Source of the DNA: Streptococcus oriscaviae
Lineage (GTDB): Bacteria > Bacillota > Bacilli > Lactobacillales > Streptococcaceae
Direction: 5' to 3'
Length of the DNA: 64,000 bases
Assembly (NCBI RefSeq): GCF_018137985.1
Contig: NZ_CP073084.1
Location: 2,108,001 to 2,172,000, forward strand
A program made the translations under genes and the position numbers. Position 1 is the first letter of the stretch. Each line of letters starts with the position of its first letter. Under the pieces are notes generated by a model. That model made no database searches. It was not told the DNA's origin and was given only the letters and a program-made list of their open reading frames with translations. This document shows positions 34,894-44,553 of this stretch, piece after piece.

Positions 34894-35258
34894 AAAAATT
34901 CTTAGTCGCTCTTTCATTGGTGTTTGTTTTTCTGGGTTTGACGGCTTGTTCTCAGCAGGAAACAGAAACAGCTGAAAAAACCTACAAGGCCAATCTGGCA
35001 GTAGTATTTACCCAAGACACCACCAGTCAAGAGGTTGTTTTTGAAGAAGGTGATACAGTTATGGATGTCTTGGAAGAATACCATCAGGTTGAAGAAACCA
35101 ATGGCATGGTAACAGCTATTGACGGTGTAAGCCAAGATCCCGCAACCAACACTTACTGGATGTATACCATCAACGGTGAGCTAGCCGAAAAAGGTGCAGA
35201 AAGTCAGTTGGTAGCTGAGGGCGACAAGATAGAATTCTATTTAGAAACTTTTGAGTAA
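34890..35258 (+). CDS. DUF4430 lipoprotein
   Basis: 122-residue lipoprotein: signal peptide with lipobox LTAC (Cys about residue 20), then a DUF4430 (transcobalamin C-terminal-like) domain with DTVMDVLEEYHQVEE and TYWMYTINGELAEKGAE. It likely displays a ligand-binding domain at the outer membrane face for the S component with which it overlaps. The ligand is unknown. Confidence 0.85.
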   Translation: MKKFLVALSLVFVFLGLTACSQQETETAEKTYKANLAVVFTQDTTSQEVVFEEGDTVMDVLEEYHQVEETNGMVTAIDGVSQDPATNTYWMYTINGELAEKGAESQLVAEGDKIEFYLETFE

Positions 35259-35284
35259 GAGGGCGGATTTTCCGCTCTCTTTTG
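35257..35284 (+). terminator. Terminator of the ECF-S/DUF4430 pair
   Basis: GAGGGCGGA pairs with TCCGCTCTC, followed by TTTTG. Confidence 0.75.
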
Positions 35285-35335
35285 TAGTTGTCAAACGTTT
35301 TCCTGCAGAAAGAGCCGCCAATCTCTCAAAAAGTA

Positions 35336-35344
35336 TGCTATAAT
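35336..35344 (+). promoter_or_regulatory. Extended -10 promoter of ftsW-ppc
   Basis: TGCTATAAT (TGn-TATAAT), 50 bases before the ftsW ATG; the -35 is weak. Confidence 0.65.
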
Positions 35345-35393
35345 AGATAAAATATTCTAAGAACATGATGTACCTGTCATACTAGGAGTTTAC

Positions 35394-36605
35394 ATGAACA
35401 TTGATAAACGACATTTGTTGAATTTGTCTATCCTTATTCCCTATCTGATGCTTTCTGTAATCGGTTTGATTATGGTGTATTCTACCACCAGCGCCAACCT
35501 GATTCGCGAAGGGAGCAACCCTTTTTACCAAGTGATTAACCAATCTCTCTTTTGGATAGTGAGTTTGGCTGCCATTTTTGTTATTTATCGCATGAAGCTG
35601 AGTTTTTTACGGCAGGCTAAGGTGATTCAGGTTGTCCTGATAGTGGAAGTCGCCTTATTGGTTATTTCTCGTTTTTTTGAACCCGTCAATGGAGCCCATG
35701 GTTGGATACGGTTTGGTTTCATTGGCTTGCAGCCAGCAGAATATCTAAAATTGATTATCGTCTGGTATCTGGCCCACAAATTTGCTCGCATGCAGCCCGA
35801 GATTCGGACCTATGATTACCGAGCCCTGACCAAGGGGCGCTGGATTCCCAATCATCTGAATGACTGGCGCTTGGTATCTCTCTTGTTCATTGCCTTGGTC
35901 GGAACCCTGCCTGATTTGGGGAATGCAACAATTTTGGCTCTGACTGTTGTGATTATGATTTCAGTCAGTGGAATCGGCTATCGTTGGTTTTCAACGATTC
36001 TCTTAGCCATTGTAGCTGGCTCGACCGCATTGCTGGGGTCTATCTGGGCCTTAGGGGTTGAAGTTGTAGAAAAGATTCCCGTCTTTGGCTATATCGCCCG
36101 ACGCTTCTCTGCCTTTTTTAACCCTTTTGAAAATGAAACAGGAGCAGGGCTTCAGTTGGCTAACTCCTACTATGCCATGAGTAATGGCGGCTGGCTAGGC
36201 AGAGGTTTGGGCAACTCAATCGAAAAAAATGGCTACCTGCCAGAAGCCCATACAGACTTTGCCTTCTCCATTGTGATTGAGGAGTTGGGTCTGGTTGGTG
36301 CCAGTCTGATTTTGGCCCTCTTGTTCTTTTTAATTCTCCGCATTATTATCGTGGGGATTCGAGCCCGCAATCCCTTCAATGCGATGATGGCCCTAGGGAT
36401 TGGTGGTATGCTTTTGATTCAAACCTTTGTCAATGTTGGCGGAATTTCAGGTTTGATTCCGGCGACAGGAGTGACCTTCCCCTTCCTATCTCAAGGGGGA
36501 AACAGTCTGTTGATTATATCTATTGGTATCGCCTTTGTACTCAATATCGATGCCAACGAAAAACGGGTACTCTTGGTTGAAGAGATTGAGCGAACCATGA
36601 CCTAA
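35394..36605 (+). CDS. ftsW: SEDS peptidoglycan glycosyltransferase FtsW
   Basis: 403-residue SEDS-family protein with about ten membrane helices that polymerises lipid II at the division septum with a partner PBP. Signature blocks: [11 protein letters not shown] near the N-terminus, [21 protein letters not shown], and [11 protein letters not shown] near the C-terminus. FtsW rather than RodA is favoured by its position directly before ppc, an arrangement known from pneumococcus. AGGAG precedes the start. Confidence 0.93.
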   Translation: MNIDKRHLLNLSILIPYLMLSVIGLIMVYSTTSANLIREGSNPFYQVINQSLFWIVSLAAIFVIYRMKLSFLRQAKVIQVVLIVEVALLVISRFFEPVNGAHGWIRFGFIGLQPAEYLKLIIVWYLAHKFARMQPEIRTYDYRALTKGRWIPNHLNDWRLVSLLFIALVGTLPDLGNATILALTVVIMISVSGIGYRWFSTILLAIVAGSTALLGSIWALGVEVVEKIPVFGYIARRFSAFFNPFENETGAGLQLANSYYAMSNGGWLGRGLGNSIEKNGYLPEAHTDFAFSIVIEELGLVGASLILALLFFLILRIIIVGIRARNPFNAMMALGIGGMLLIQTFVNVGGISGLIPATGVTFPFLSQGGNSLLIISIGIAFVLNIDANEKRVLLVEEIERTMT

Positions 36606-36634
36606 GTCCTGAATCTATGAAAAGAGGAAGTGAG

Positions 36635-39331
36635 ATGTCTATTCAAAAACTAGAAAACTACAACAACAAAGAAACCATTAAAGAAGAAATCACCATCCTG
36701 ACGACAACCTTGCAGGATGTAGCCCGTCAGATGCTTTCAGAAGAAGCCTTTAACAAAATCATTGAATTGGCAGACCTAGCGACCGAAGACGATTACCAAC
36801 GTTTGTTAGAAATTATCAGTCAGCTAACCAACGATGAGTTGGCTGTTATCGCTCGTTACTTTGCCGTTTTGCCGCTTCTAATCAACATTTCAGAAGATGT
36901 GGATTTGGCTTATGAAATTAACCACCAAAATAACATCGGCAACGACTATCTAGGTAAGATTTCAACAACCATTGATGTGGTTGCGTCACACGAGAATGCT
37001 GCTGAAATTTTAGAAAATCTCAACGTAGTACCGGTGCTAACTGCCCACCCGACTCAGGTGCAACGTCAGTCCATGTTGGATTTGACCAAACATATCCATG
37101 AGCTGCTCCGCCGCTACCGTGATGTTAAGCTGGGCCTTCTCAATAAAACCAAATGGGAAGATGAGCTTCGTTGCTACATTGAGATTATCATGCAGACGGA
37201 GATGATTCGCGAGAAAAAGCTCAAGGTCACCAATGAAATCACCAATGTGATGGAGTACTACAATAGTTCCTTTATCAAGGCAGTGACCAAGCTGCAAACA
37301 GAGTATAAACGTCTGGCTACAGCAAAAGGAATTCACCTCAACAATCCCACACCGATTACCATGGGAATGTGGATCGGTGGTGACAGGGATGGCAATCCTT
37401 TCGTGACAGCCGAAACCCTGAAACTTTCTGCCTTGACCCAGTGTCAAGTGATTATGGATTATTATCAGGAGCAAATCTATAAACTTTATCGGAATTTCTC
37501 CCTATCTACGACAATCGTTAAGGTCAGTCCAGCTGTTCAAGCACTGGCTGATTTGTCAGAGGATAAATCTGTTTATCGCGAACACGAACCTTACCGCCGC
37601 GCTTTCCACTATATTCAGATGAAGCTAGCGAATACTCAGGATTATTTAATCCACGATAAGAAGCATACGATTCGCTATGCCAATGTTCAGGAATTTAAGG
37701 AAGACTTGTTTGCTATCAAGGAATCCTTGGAAGAAAACCGGACAGCAGCTTTGTTGAAGGGTGACTTCACAGAACTTTTAGAAGCTGTTGAGGCCTTTGG
37801 TTTCTATCTGGCTAGTATTGACATGCGGCAGGATTCCTCTGTTCATGAAGCCAGTGTAGCAGAATTGTTGGCTTCTGCCAAGATTGTTATGGATTACAGC
37901 AGCTTGTCGGAAGAAGCCAAGTGCCATGTCCTGCTCAAGGAATTGGAGGAAGATCCACGGATTCTTTCGGCTACCCATGCGCCTAAGTCTGAACAGCTCC
38001 AAAAAGAGTTGGCCATCTTTGCCACCGCGCGTGAGCTAAAGGATAAGCTGGGAGAAGAGGTCATCAAACAACACATCATTTCTCACTCAGAAAGCGTGTC
38101 AGACCTGCTAGAATTAGCTGTGCTTCTCAAGGAAGTTGGTCTGGTAGATAGCAAGAAGGCGCGTGTGCAGATCGTTCCTCTCTTTGAAACCATCGAAGAT
38201 TTGGACAACGCCTCAGACACCATGCGCCAGTACCTTCAGCTTCCGCTTGCTCGCAATTGGATTACCGGCAATAACAATTATCAGGAAATCATGCTGGGCT
38301 ATTCTGATTCCAATAAGGATGGCGGTTATCTGTCCTCAGGTTGGACTCTCTATAAAGCTCAGAATGAACTGACCAAAATTGGTGAAGAAAACGGTGTAAA
38401 AATCACCTTCTTCCACGGTCGTGGCGGAACAGTTGGTCGCGGTGGCGGCCCATCTTATGAAGCCATTACTTCCCAGCCTTTTGGCACCATCAAAGACCGT
38501 ATTCGTTTGACTGAACAGGGTGAAGTGATTGGAAATAAATACGGGAACAAGGATGCCGCCTACTACAACTTAGAAATGCTGATGTCGGCAACCTTGGATC
38601 GCATGGTAACACAGATGATTGCAGATCCAAATCAAATTGATGGCTACCGCGAAGTGATGAATGACATCGTGGATGATAGCTACCACATTTACCGCGATTT
38701 GGTATTTAATAACCCGCATTTCTATGATTACTTCTTTGCAGCGAGTCCGATTCGAGAAGTATCCAGCTTCAACATCGGTTCTCGGCCAGCTGCTCGTAAG
38801 ACGATTACAGAAATTGGTGGTCTTCGCGCCATACCATGGGTATTTTCTTGGTCACAAAACCGCGTGATGCTTCCGGGTTGGTATGGAGTAGGTTCTAGTT
38901 TTAAACGCTATATCGATAAAGACCCAGCCAACCTTGCCCAGCTGCAACACATGTATGAACAGTGGCCTTTCTTCCGTTCGCTATTGTCGAATGTGGATAT
39001 GGTGCTTTCAAAATCCAATATGAATATCGCCTTTGAATATGCAAAAATGTGTGAAGACGAAGAAGTTCGCCATGTTTTCAACATCATCTTGGACGAGTGG
39101 CAATTGACCAAGAATATCATTTTGGAGATTGAGAAACATGATGAACTCTTGGCAGAGCTTCCTTCTCTCAAGGCCAGCTTAGATTATCGAATGCCTTACT
39201 TCAACCTTCTCAATTATATCCAGATTGAGCTGATCAACCGCTTGCGACGCGGTGAGTTGAGTAAAGAACAGGAAAATCTCATTCACATCACCATCAACGG
39301 TATAGCAACCGGTCTGCGTAATTCCGGTTAA
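36635..39331 (+). CDS. ppc: Phosphoenolpyruvate carboxylase
   Basis: 898-residue PEP carboxylase that makes oxaloacetate from PEP and bicarbonate, feeding aspartate synthesis. Catalytic blocks: [11 protein letters not shown] (His about residue 136), [16 protein letters not shown] and RPAARK, with the C-terminal RNSG end typical of the family. ATG 36635 was chosen because AGAGGAAG sits upstream; ATG 36617 is six codons earlier without a site. It is cotranscribed with ftsW (29 bases). Confidence 0.97.
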   Translation: MSIQKLENYNNKETIKEEITILTTTLQDVARQMLSEEAFNKIIELADLATEDDYQRLLEIISQLTNDELAVIARYFAVLPLLINISEDVDLAYEINHQNNIGNDYLGKISTTIDVVASHENAAEILENLNVVPVLTAHPTQVQRQSMLDLTKHIHELLRRYRDVKLGLLNKTKWEDELRCYIEIIMQTEMIREKKLKVTNEITNVMEYYNSSFIKAVTKLQTEYKRLATAKGIHLNNPTPITMGMWIGGDRDGNPFVTAETLKLSALTQCQVIMDYYQEQIYKLYRNFSLSTTIVKVSPAVQALADLSEDKSVYREHEPYRRAFHYIQMKLANTQDYLIHDKKHTIRYANVQEFKEDLFAIKESLEENRTAALLKGDFTELLEAVEAFGFYLASIDMRQDSSVHEASVAELLASAKIVMDYSSLSEEAKCHVLLKELEEDPRILSATHAPKSEQLQKELAIFATARELKDKLGEEVIKQHIISHSESVSDLLELAVLLKEVGLVDSKKARVQIVPLFETIEDLDNASDTMRQYLQLPLARNWITGNNNYQEIMLGYSDSNKDGGYLSSGWTLYKAQNELTKIGEENGVKITFFHGRGGTVGRGGGPSYEAITSQPFGTIKDRIRLTEQGEVIGNKYGNKDAAYYNLEMLMSATLDRMVTQMIADPNQIDGYREVMNDIVDDSYHIYRDLVFNNPHFYDYFFAASPIREVSSFNIGSRPAARKTITEIGGLRAIPWVFSWSQNRVMLPGWYGVGSSFKRYIDKDPANLAQLQHMYEQWPFFRSLLSNVDMVLSKSNMNIAFEYAKMCEDEEVRHVFNIILDEWQLTKNIILEIEKHDELLAELPSLKASLDYRMPYFNLLNYIQIELINRLRRGELSKEQENLIHITINGIATGLRNSG

Positions 39332-39333
39332 GA

Positions 39334-39358
39334 AAATGGTCCTTGGGGCCATTTTTTT
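39334..39358 (+). terminator. Terminator of ppc
   Basis: AAATGGTCC pairs with GGGCCATTT, followed by a T-run. Confidence 0.85.
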
Positions 39359-39423
39359 CATCTTTAAAAAAAGCAAAAACATGATATGCTAGATTGAGAG
39401 AACGAACTCACTAAACACCAGAG

Positions 39424-39480
39424 CTTGCCCAGCTAACGATTGGAAGCAAGGAGGAGAGAGGTCTCGGGGCTTCCATTTTA
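39424..39480 (+). promoter_or_regulatory. Attenuator-like leader upstream of the sigma factor gene
   Basis: TGGAAGC (39442-39448) pairs with GCTTCCA (39470-39476) before TTTT, a terminator-like stem. Its left arm overlaps GCAAG (39447-39451), which can instead pair with CTTGC (39425-39429). The two structures exclude each other. What would switch them is unknown. Confidence 0.4.
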
Positions 39481-39493
39481 GACAGTAAGTTTA

Positions 39494-39521
39494 TGTAACC
39501 AATTACCACTTTATTCGTTAT
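39494..39521 (+). promoter_or_regulatory. ECF-like promoter before the sigma/anti-sigma pair
   Basis: TGTAAC (39494-39499), 16-base spacer, CGTTAT (39516-39521). This resembles the TGAAAC/CGTA promoters used by ECF sigma factors of the SigW/SigV type and lies about 10 bases before the ribosome site, so autoregulation is likely. Confidence 0.5.
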
Positions 39522-39574
39522 ATCAGTGAAAGGAGGGGAGAACAATCAAGTTAGATGAATATGAAAAAGAAGTC

Positions 39575-40042
39575 ATGGCTATCTCCCAGGAGATTTCCTA
39601 CTATCTGCAAAAATCAGGCGCCAATCGTGCAGACAGTGACGATATTGCTCAGGATGTCTTGGTCAAAATTCTTGAAGCTGATATTGTCCTTCCTCTCCCG
39701 AAACTGAGAGCCTGGCTTTATCGCTCGGCCATCCGAGCCTATATCGATAAATATCGACGGGACAAGCGCTACCACCAAATTCTGCAAAAGGAATTCTTTA
39801 AAGAAGAAGGCATTGTTCCATTTGACCATGAGGACTATGCAGATCTTTATCAAGCGGTGGAGGAGCTGCCTGCCAAGTATCAGGCAGTGATTGATTGCTA
39901 CTATTTTCAGGATATGTCTATCAAGGAAATTGCCCAGATTTTGGGGAGCAGCCAGAGTGCAGTCAAAATCAATCTTTATCGAGGCCGAAAAAAATTAGCT
40001 AGTCTATTAAAAGAAAAGGGGTACGAATATGAAAACATTTGA
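39575..40042 (+). CDS. ECF-type RNA polymerase sigma factor
   Basis: At least 155 residues. Region 2 contains SDDIAQDVLVKILEADI and LRAWLYRSAIRAYIDKYRRD; region 4 is a helix-turn-helix, MSIKEIAQILGSSQSAVKIN. No region 1 or 3, as in ECF sigma factors. ATG 39575 is the first canonical in-frame start but has a poor ribosome site. The strong AGGAGGGGAG (39531-39540) points to ATC 39545, eight bases after AGGAGG; the ten extra residues (IKLDEYEKEV) complete the first helix of region 2. Its stop overlaps the anti-sigma gene by 14 bases. Most streptococci have only SigA and ComX, so this is an accessory regulator; ComX is excluded by the sequence and the partner. Confidence 0.85.
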   Translation: MAISQEISYYLQKSGANRADSDDIAQDVLVKILEADIVLPLPKLRAWLYRSAIRAYIDKYRRDKRYHQILQKEFFKEEGIVPFDHEDYADLYQAVEELPAKYQAVIDCYYFQDMSIKEIAQILGSSQSAVKINLYRGRKKLASLLKEKGYEYENI

Positions 40043-41114
40043 AGTGGTAACCAAGAGAAGCAAGCGAAAGAGCCTTCTCAAAGCTGTTCTTTTATCGGTG
40101 ACAGGGAGTCTGATAATTCTTTCAAGCGGTTATTGGATTTTAAACAAGATAACTTCTGACAATGCTTGGGAAATTCAGCGTTTTCATGAATTGAAAAACG
40201 CGATCAGCTATCCTAACATTGAAAGCATCAACTGGTCTTTTATTCCCACTTCGTCTTTTACGGGAGTCTATCGTTCTGATCAGGTGAAGGATCTTGCGGG
40301 GATTAGTCTTCCTTTCGAGGACTATGAGAGTTACTACGGCCTGCGTTCGGGGCTATACAAGGGAAGCCAGGCTGACAATATTTACGGGTCAGAAGACGGT
40401 ACAGCCCAGTACACACATGGTTCAAGTTTTAAGGTTCCCGTATTTTTCAACACAAAATTTAACTACTCACAGGATGGTTCTTTGCTGCCCACTCAGGACA
40501 TTCAGCTGCTTTCACAGAAGTCAAATCAAGCCGTAGAAGTAGCTGTGACTTTTGACAAGTCCTATAACTTTGAAGAAATCGAAGCCTTGATACCGGATAA
40601 GCTTAAAATCAACTGGTACTGGATTGGAACAGAAAGCCAATACGATACAAAAGAACTCCCCTTAGATGCTCAAATCGGTTTTTCACCAGTCAAAAACCAA
40701 ATTGAAAGCTATGAGGAAGCGCAAAAAAACCGACAGGCACTGGCTGAAGAAGCGAAAAAAGAATTATCTGACGAAGAGATTCAACAAAAGCAGGAGAAAA
40801 TCAAAGAGGAAGTAGCAGCTTTGACTGCACAGGAAAATTTCTCTAACAATTTTAGCTTCTTCCAAGTGAACCTCCAAACTGCCCTAGACAAGGGATGGGC
40901 GGGTTATACTGTTAACAACGGAGAGTTTGATCTCGAAACAGACATCAAAACTTACCTAGCAGCCAATAAGGATGGCCAGTCTGCTAAGTTTGCCGGTGTA
41001 ATCCTAACAGGTCGGACAGAAGATTTTGCCGGCCTTGAAGGAGCGGATTGGATTTTTGGTTCAAATATTGGTCAAACCTTGGAACTTCAGCCCTACCATC
41101 ACCTAAACCCATAA
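40029..41114 (+). CDS. Membrane anti-sigma factor (sigma-regulator N/C domains)
   Basis: 361-residue type II membrane protein: short basic cytoplasmic N-terminus (about 17 residues), one helix (AVLLSVTGSLIILSSGYWIL), then a large extracytoplasmic part. The N-terminal outer region (SDNAWEIQRFHELKNAISYP onwards) and the C-terminal region (GRTEDFAGLEGADWIFGSN) resemble Sigma_reg_N and Sigma_reg_C domains of anti-sigma regulators, with a Lys/Glu coiled-coil-like insert (about 230-265). The cytoplasmic tail is short for binding sigma, so release may need the whole protein. Coupled to the sigma gene by overlap. The signal sensed is unknown. Confidence 0.8.
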   Translation: MKTFEVVTKRSKRKSLLKAVLLSVTGSLIILSSGYWILNKITSDNAWEIQRFHELKNAISYPNIESINWSFIPTSSFTGVYRSDQVKDLAGISLPFEDYESYYGLRSGLYKGSQADNIYGSEDGTAQYTHGSSFKVPVFFNTKFNYSQDGSLLPTQDIQLLSQKSNQAVEVAVTFDKSYNFEEIEALIPDKLKINWYWIGTESQYDTKELPLDAQIGFSPVKNQIESYEEAQKNRQALAEEAKKELSDEEIQQKQEKIKEEVAALTAQENFSNNFSFFQVNLQTALDKGWAGYTVNNGEFDLETDIKTYLAANKDGQSAKFAGVILTGRTEDFAGLEGADWIFGSNIGQTLELQPYHHLNP

Positions 41115-41119
41115 TAGCA

Positions 41120-41149
41120 GAAGCAGCCCCAGCGAGGCTGCTTCTTTTT
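41120..41149 (+). terminator. Terminator of the sigma/anti-sigma operon
   Basis: GAAGCAGCC (41120-41128) pairs with GGCTGCTTC (41136-41144), followed by TTTTT. Confidence 0.9.
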
Positions 41150-41159
41150 AATCAGTTTA

Positions 41160-41197
41160 CGAAAACGTTTGCATTATTTATTTGCTTGTGCTAGACT
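41160..41197 (+). promoter_or_regulatory. Promoter with cre site for the GH13 gene
   Basis: CGAAAACGTTTGCA (41160-41173) matches the CcpA cre consensus except the first base. It overlaps a TTTGCA -35 (41168-41173), 18 bases before TAGACT (41192-41197). Glucose repression is expected. Confidence 0.7.
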
Positions 41198-41230
41198 AGA
41201 GGTGTTTCAAACAGAAAGAAGGAATCTAGC

Positions 41231-43006
41231 ATGACTATCTCTATCACAGCCCTTTACCACCGGCCCGATACAGAGTACGGCTACCTCTATGATGAAGAAA
41301 AGGTCCATCTCCGTCTGAAGACGAAAAAAGATGAAGTAACAACCGTTCTTGTACACCATGGCGACCCCTTTATTTTTTACCAATCCTCTTACCAATACCA
41401 GACTGCCATGAAGAAAATTGGAGCAGACTACTGGTTTGACTATTGGCAGGTTGAAGTAGTGGCCGATTACAACCGGCTTCAGTATCTCTTTGACATCCAG
41501 TCAAGTGATGGCGACCGCATCTTATTTGGTGACCGTGGGGCCCTACCTTATTCGGAAGAAAATCTTTCCTTTTATATGAACGGCTTTAAACTCCCTTATC
41601 TTCATCAAGCAGATTGTTGCAAAACACCAAGCTGGGTTGCAGAAACAATTTGGTACCAAATTTTTCCAGAACGTTTTGCCAAAGGGCCTCTAAACTCTTC
41701 TCCTCAGGACTGTTTGGCATGGGATCCAAATCGTAAACCGGGGCATCGTGATTTCTTCGGTGGCAATCTTCAAGGGGTCTTGGACAAGTTGGATTATTTG
41801 CAGGAACTAGGAATTACAGGTCTTTATTTTTGTCCGATTTTTGAGGCTCCTAGCAACCACAAATATGATACGACGGACTATTTTTCAATTGACCCGTACT
41901 TCGGGGATAAGAAACTCTTTAAGCAACTGGTTCAAGAAGCTCATAAACGAGGCATGAAAGTGATGTTGGATGCGGTGTTCAATCACATCGGCAGCCTTTC
42001 TCCCCAGTGGCAGGACGTATTGGAAAAGGGTGAAGCCTCACCCTACAAAGATTGGTTTCACATTAAAAAATTCCCTCTAGTAGAAGAGGTAGGAAAAGAC
42101 AAAATACTCAACTACCATACCTTTGCTTTTCAAGGGAAAATGCCCAAACTCAATACCAGTCATCCAGAGGTTAAGGCGTATTTACTTGAGGTAGCTACCT
42201 ATTGGATTCAGGAATGTGATATTGACGGCTGGCGACTTGATGTGGCCAACGAAATCGACCATGGTTTTTGGAAAGATTTTCAGAAGGCGGTTCTTGCCAT
42301 CAAACCAGACTTGTATATTCTAGGGGAAATTTGGCACTCTGCCCATGCTTGGTTGGGTGGCGACGAGTTTCATGCGGTGATGAATTACCCGCTTTCACAA
42401 TCAATCAAGGACTATTTCCTAACGAAGAGATTATCAGCCTTAACCTTTCAATCTCATATTTACAGTCAGCTGCTGACCTACCGCAGGCAAACAACAGAAG
42501 TCCTGTTTAATCTTTTGGACTCTCATGATACAGAGCGGATTCTGACGACTGCCAAAGGCGATAAGGATGCAGTCAAAGCTGCCTTAACCTTCCTCTTTTT
42601 ACAGTTAGGTACCCCGTGTATTTACTATGGAACCGAAGTGGGCATGCTTGGAGGGGAAGACCCCGATTGCAGACGGGTCATGCCTTGGGAAACAGACCAG
42701 CAGGATCAAGAACTCCTGACCTTCATGAAGCAACTGATAAAACTTCGTAAAAAACAGCAAGACAGTATCCAGAAGGGGGAGTTCAGACTAGATGTCCTAG
42801 AGGCAGGTGTCGTCTTGCTGAGCTATCACTACCATGGCCGTAGACTAGAAGCTTATTTCAATCAAACCAATCAGATCTTTTTCCTAGAAAAAGCGGAGCA
42901 AGTCCTCCTCAGTAATTTGTGTCAACTAGATAAGGAAAGACTCAGTTTGCTGCCTCAAGGAATAGTAGTGGTGAGCCGAGAAGAAACGTATCGTTCAGCT
43001 AGTTAA
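41231..43006 (+). CDS. Neopullulanase/cyclomaltodextrinase-type alpha-glycosidase (GH13)
   Basis: 591-residue cytoplasmic GH13 enzyme (subfamily 20 type). It has the N-terminal CBM34-like domain (1-125) and the TIM-barrel motifs DAVFNHIG (I), GWRLDVANEIDH with the nucleophile Asp (II), ILGEIWH with the acid/base Glu (III) and LLDSHDTERI (IV). It hydrolyses maltodextrins or pullulan fragments. The cre-bearing promoter fits a carbon-catabolite-controlled sugar gene. No transporter is adjacent. Confidence 0.93.
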   Translation: MTISITALYHRPDTEYGYLYDEEKVHLRLKTKKDEVTTVLVHHGDPFIFYQSSYQYQTAMKKIGADYWFDYWQVEVVADYNRLQYLFDIQSSDGDRILFGDRGALPYSEENLSFYMNGFKLPYLHQADCCKTPSWVAETIWYQIFPERFAKGPLNSSPQDCLAWDPNRKPGHRDFFGGNLQGVLDKLDYLQELGITGLYFCPIFEAPSNHKYDTTDYFSIDPYFGDKKLFKQLVQEAHKRGMKVMLDAVFNHIGSLSPQWQDVLEKGEASPYKDWFHIKKFPLVEEVGKDKILNYHTFAFQGKMPKLNTSHPEVKAYLLEVATYWIQECDIDGWRLDVANEIDHGFWKDFQKAVLAIKPDLYILGEIWHSAHAWLGGDEFHAVMNYPLSQSIKDYFLTKRLSALTFQSHIYSQLLTYRRQTTEVLFNLLDSHDTERILTTAKGDKDAVKAALTFLFLQLGTPCIYYGTEVGMLGGEDPDCRRVMPWETDQQDQELLTFMKQLIKLRKKQQDSIQKGEFRLDVLEAGVVLLSYHYHGRRLEAYFNQTNQIFFLEKAEQVLLSNLCQLDKERLSLLPQGIVVVSREETYRSAS

Positions 43007-43040
43007 AGAGATGGACTTTTTTGAGGCGGATGCTCCTGCT

Positions 43041-43077
43041 TTTAATCCATGCTGTTTGCGGCTAGATATGGATTAAA
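43041..43077. repeat. Perfect 10-bp inverted repeat before the tuf promoter
   Basis: TTTAATCCAT (43041-43050) and ATGGATTAAA (43068-43077), 17 bases apart, no U-run on the plus strand. It may terminate the GH13 transcript inefficiently or bind a protein. Confidence 0.5.
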
Positions 43078-43099
43078 TCAGAAAAAAGATAGAAAATGC

Positions 43100-43127
43100 T
43101 TGCATTTCTGCTACAATTTGATAGAAT
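43100..43127 (+). promoter_or_regulatory. Promoter of tuf
   Basis: TTGCAT (43100-43105), 16-base spacer, TAGAAT (43122-43127); a leader of about 65 bases follows. Confidence 0.65.
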
Positions 43128-43199
43128 AGTAAGGTAAAGTTAGACCGTATTGCCTACTGTCTATCTATAAAATATATTTTATTGGAGGCTTTTACCAAA

Positions 43200-44396
43200 A
43201 TGGCAAAAGAAAAATACGATCGTAGTAAACCACACGTTAACATTGGTACCATTGGACACGTTGACCACGGTAAAACTACTTTGACTGCAGCTATCACAAC
43301 TGTATTGGCACGTCGCTTGCCTTCATCAGTTAACCAACCTAAAGACTATGCGTCTATCGATGCTGCTCCAGAAGAACGTGAGCGCGGTATCACTATCAAC
43401 ACTGCACACGTTGAGTACGAAACTGAAAAACGTCACTATGCCCACATCGACGCTCCAGGACACGCGGACTACGTTAAAAACATGATCACTGGTGCTGCAC
43501 AGATGGACGGTGCGATCCTTGTAGTAGCTTCTACTGACGGTCCAATGCCACAAACTCGTGAGCACATCCTTCTTTCTCGTCAGGTTGGTGTTAAACACCT
43601 TATCGTCTTCATGAACAAAGTTGACTTGGTTGACGATGAAGAATTGCTTGAGTTGGTTGAAATGGAAATCCGTGACCTCTTGTCAGAATACGACTTCCCA
43701 GGTGACGATCTTCCAGTTATCCAAGGTTCAGCTCTTAAAGCTCTTGAAGGTGACTCAGCATACGAAGACATCATCATGGAATTGATGAACACTGTTGATG
43801 AGTACATTCCAGAACCAGAACGCGACACTGACAAGCCATTGCTTCTTCCAGTCGAGGACGTATTCTCAATCACTGGTCGTGGTACTGTTGCTTCAGGTCG
43901 TATCGACCGTGGTACTGTTCGTGTCAACGACGAAATCGAAATCGTTGGTATCAAGGAAGAAACTTCTAAAGCAGTTGTAACTGGTGTTGAAATGTTCCGT
44001 AAGCAATTGGACGAAGGTCTTGCTGGCGATAACGTTGGTGTGCTTCTTCGTGGTGTTCAACGTGACGAAATCGAACGTGGTCAAGTTATTGCTAAACCAG
44101 GTTCAATCAACCCACACACTAAATTCAAAGGTGAAGTTTACATCCTTACTAAAGAAGAAGGTGGACGTCACACTCCATTCTTCGACAACTACCGTCCACA
44201 GTTCTACTTCCGTACAACTGACGTAACTGGTTCAATCAAATTGCCAGAAGGTACTGAAATGGTAATGCCTGGTGATAACGTAACTATCGACGTTGAATTG
44301 ATCCACCCAATCGCCGTTGAACAAGGTACTACTTTCTCTATCCGTGAAGGTGGACGTACTGTTGGTTCAGGTATGGTTACATCAATCGAAGCTTAA
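43200..44396 (+). CDS. tuf: Elongation factor Tu
   Basis: 398-residue translation GTPase that delivers aminoacyl-tRNA. G motifs [22 protein letters not shown] and NKVD are intact and codon use is strongly biased, as expected of a highly expressed gene. ATG 43200 follows GGAGG (43184-43188). Two hairpins follow the stop. Confidence 0.98.
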   Translation: MAKEKYDRSKPHVNIGTIGHVDHGKTTLTAAITTVLARRLPSSVNQPKDYASIDAAPEERERGITINTAHVEYETEKRHYAHIDAPGHADYVKNMITGAAQMDGAILVVASTDGPMPQTREHILLSRQVGVKHLIVFMNKVDLVDDEELLELVEMEIRDLLSEYDFPGDDLPVIQGSALKALEGDSAYEDIIMELMNTVDEYIPEPERDTDKPLLLPVEDVFSITGRGTVASGRIDRGTVRVNDEIEIVGIKEETSKAVVTGVEMFRKQLDEGLAGDNVGVLLRGVQRDEIERGQVIAKPGSINPHTKFKGEVYILTKEEGGRHTPFFDNYRPQFYFRTTDVTGSIKLPEGTEMVMPGDNVTIDVELIHPIAVEQGTTFSIREGGRTVGSGMVTSIEA

Positions 44397-44421
44397 TTCG
44401 ATTAAGTTCCCAGAAATAACA

Positions 44422-44475
44422 ATTTAAGTCAGACAACTTAAATGAGACTCACTGTCGCGAGGCGGTGAGTCTTTT
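44422..44475 (+). terminator. Two hairpins ending tuf
   Basis: ATTTAAGT (44422-44429) with ACTTAAAT (44436-44443), then GACTCAC (44446-44452) with GTGAGTC (44465-44471) followed by TTTT. Confidence 0.85.
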
Positions 44476-44553
44476 GTGATTCCAATAGCCTAGCAGAATT
44501 GGATTGTAAAGTAGAAATCCCCAGAACTTCTGTTCTAGGGATTCTTGTCTTTT

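Noticed and set aside
35289..35304. Possible cre site before ftsW (TCAAACGTTTTCC)
   Set aside because: Spacing around the central CG does not fit the cre consensus.
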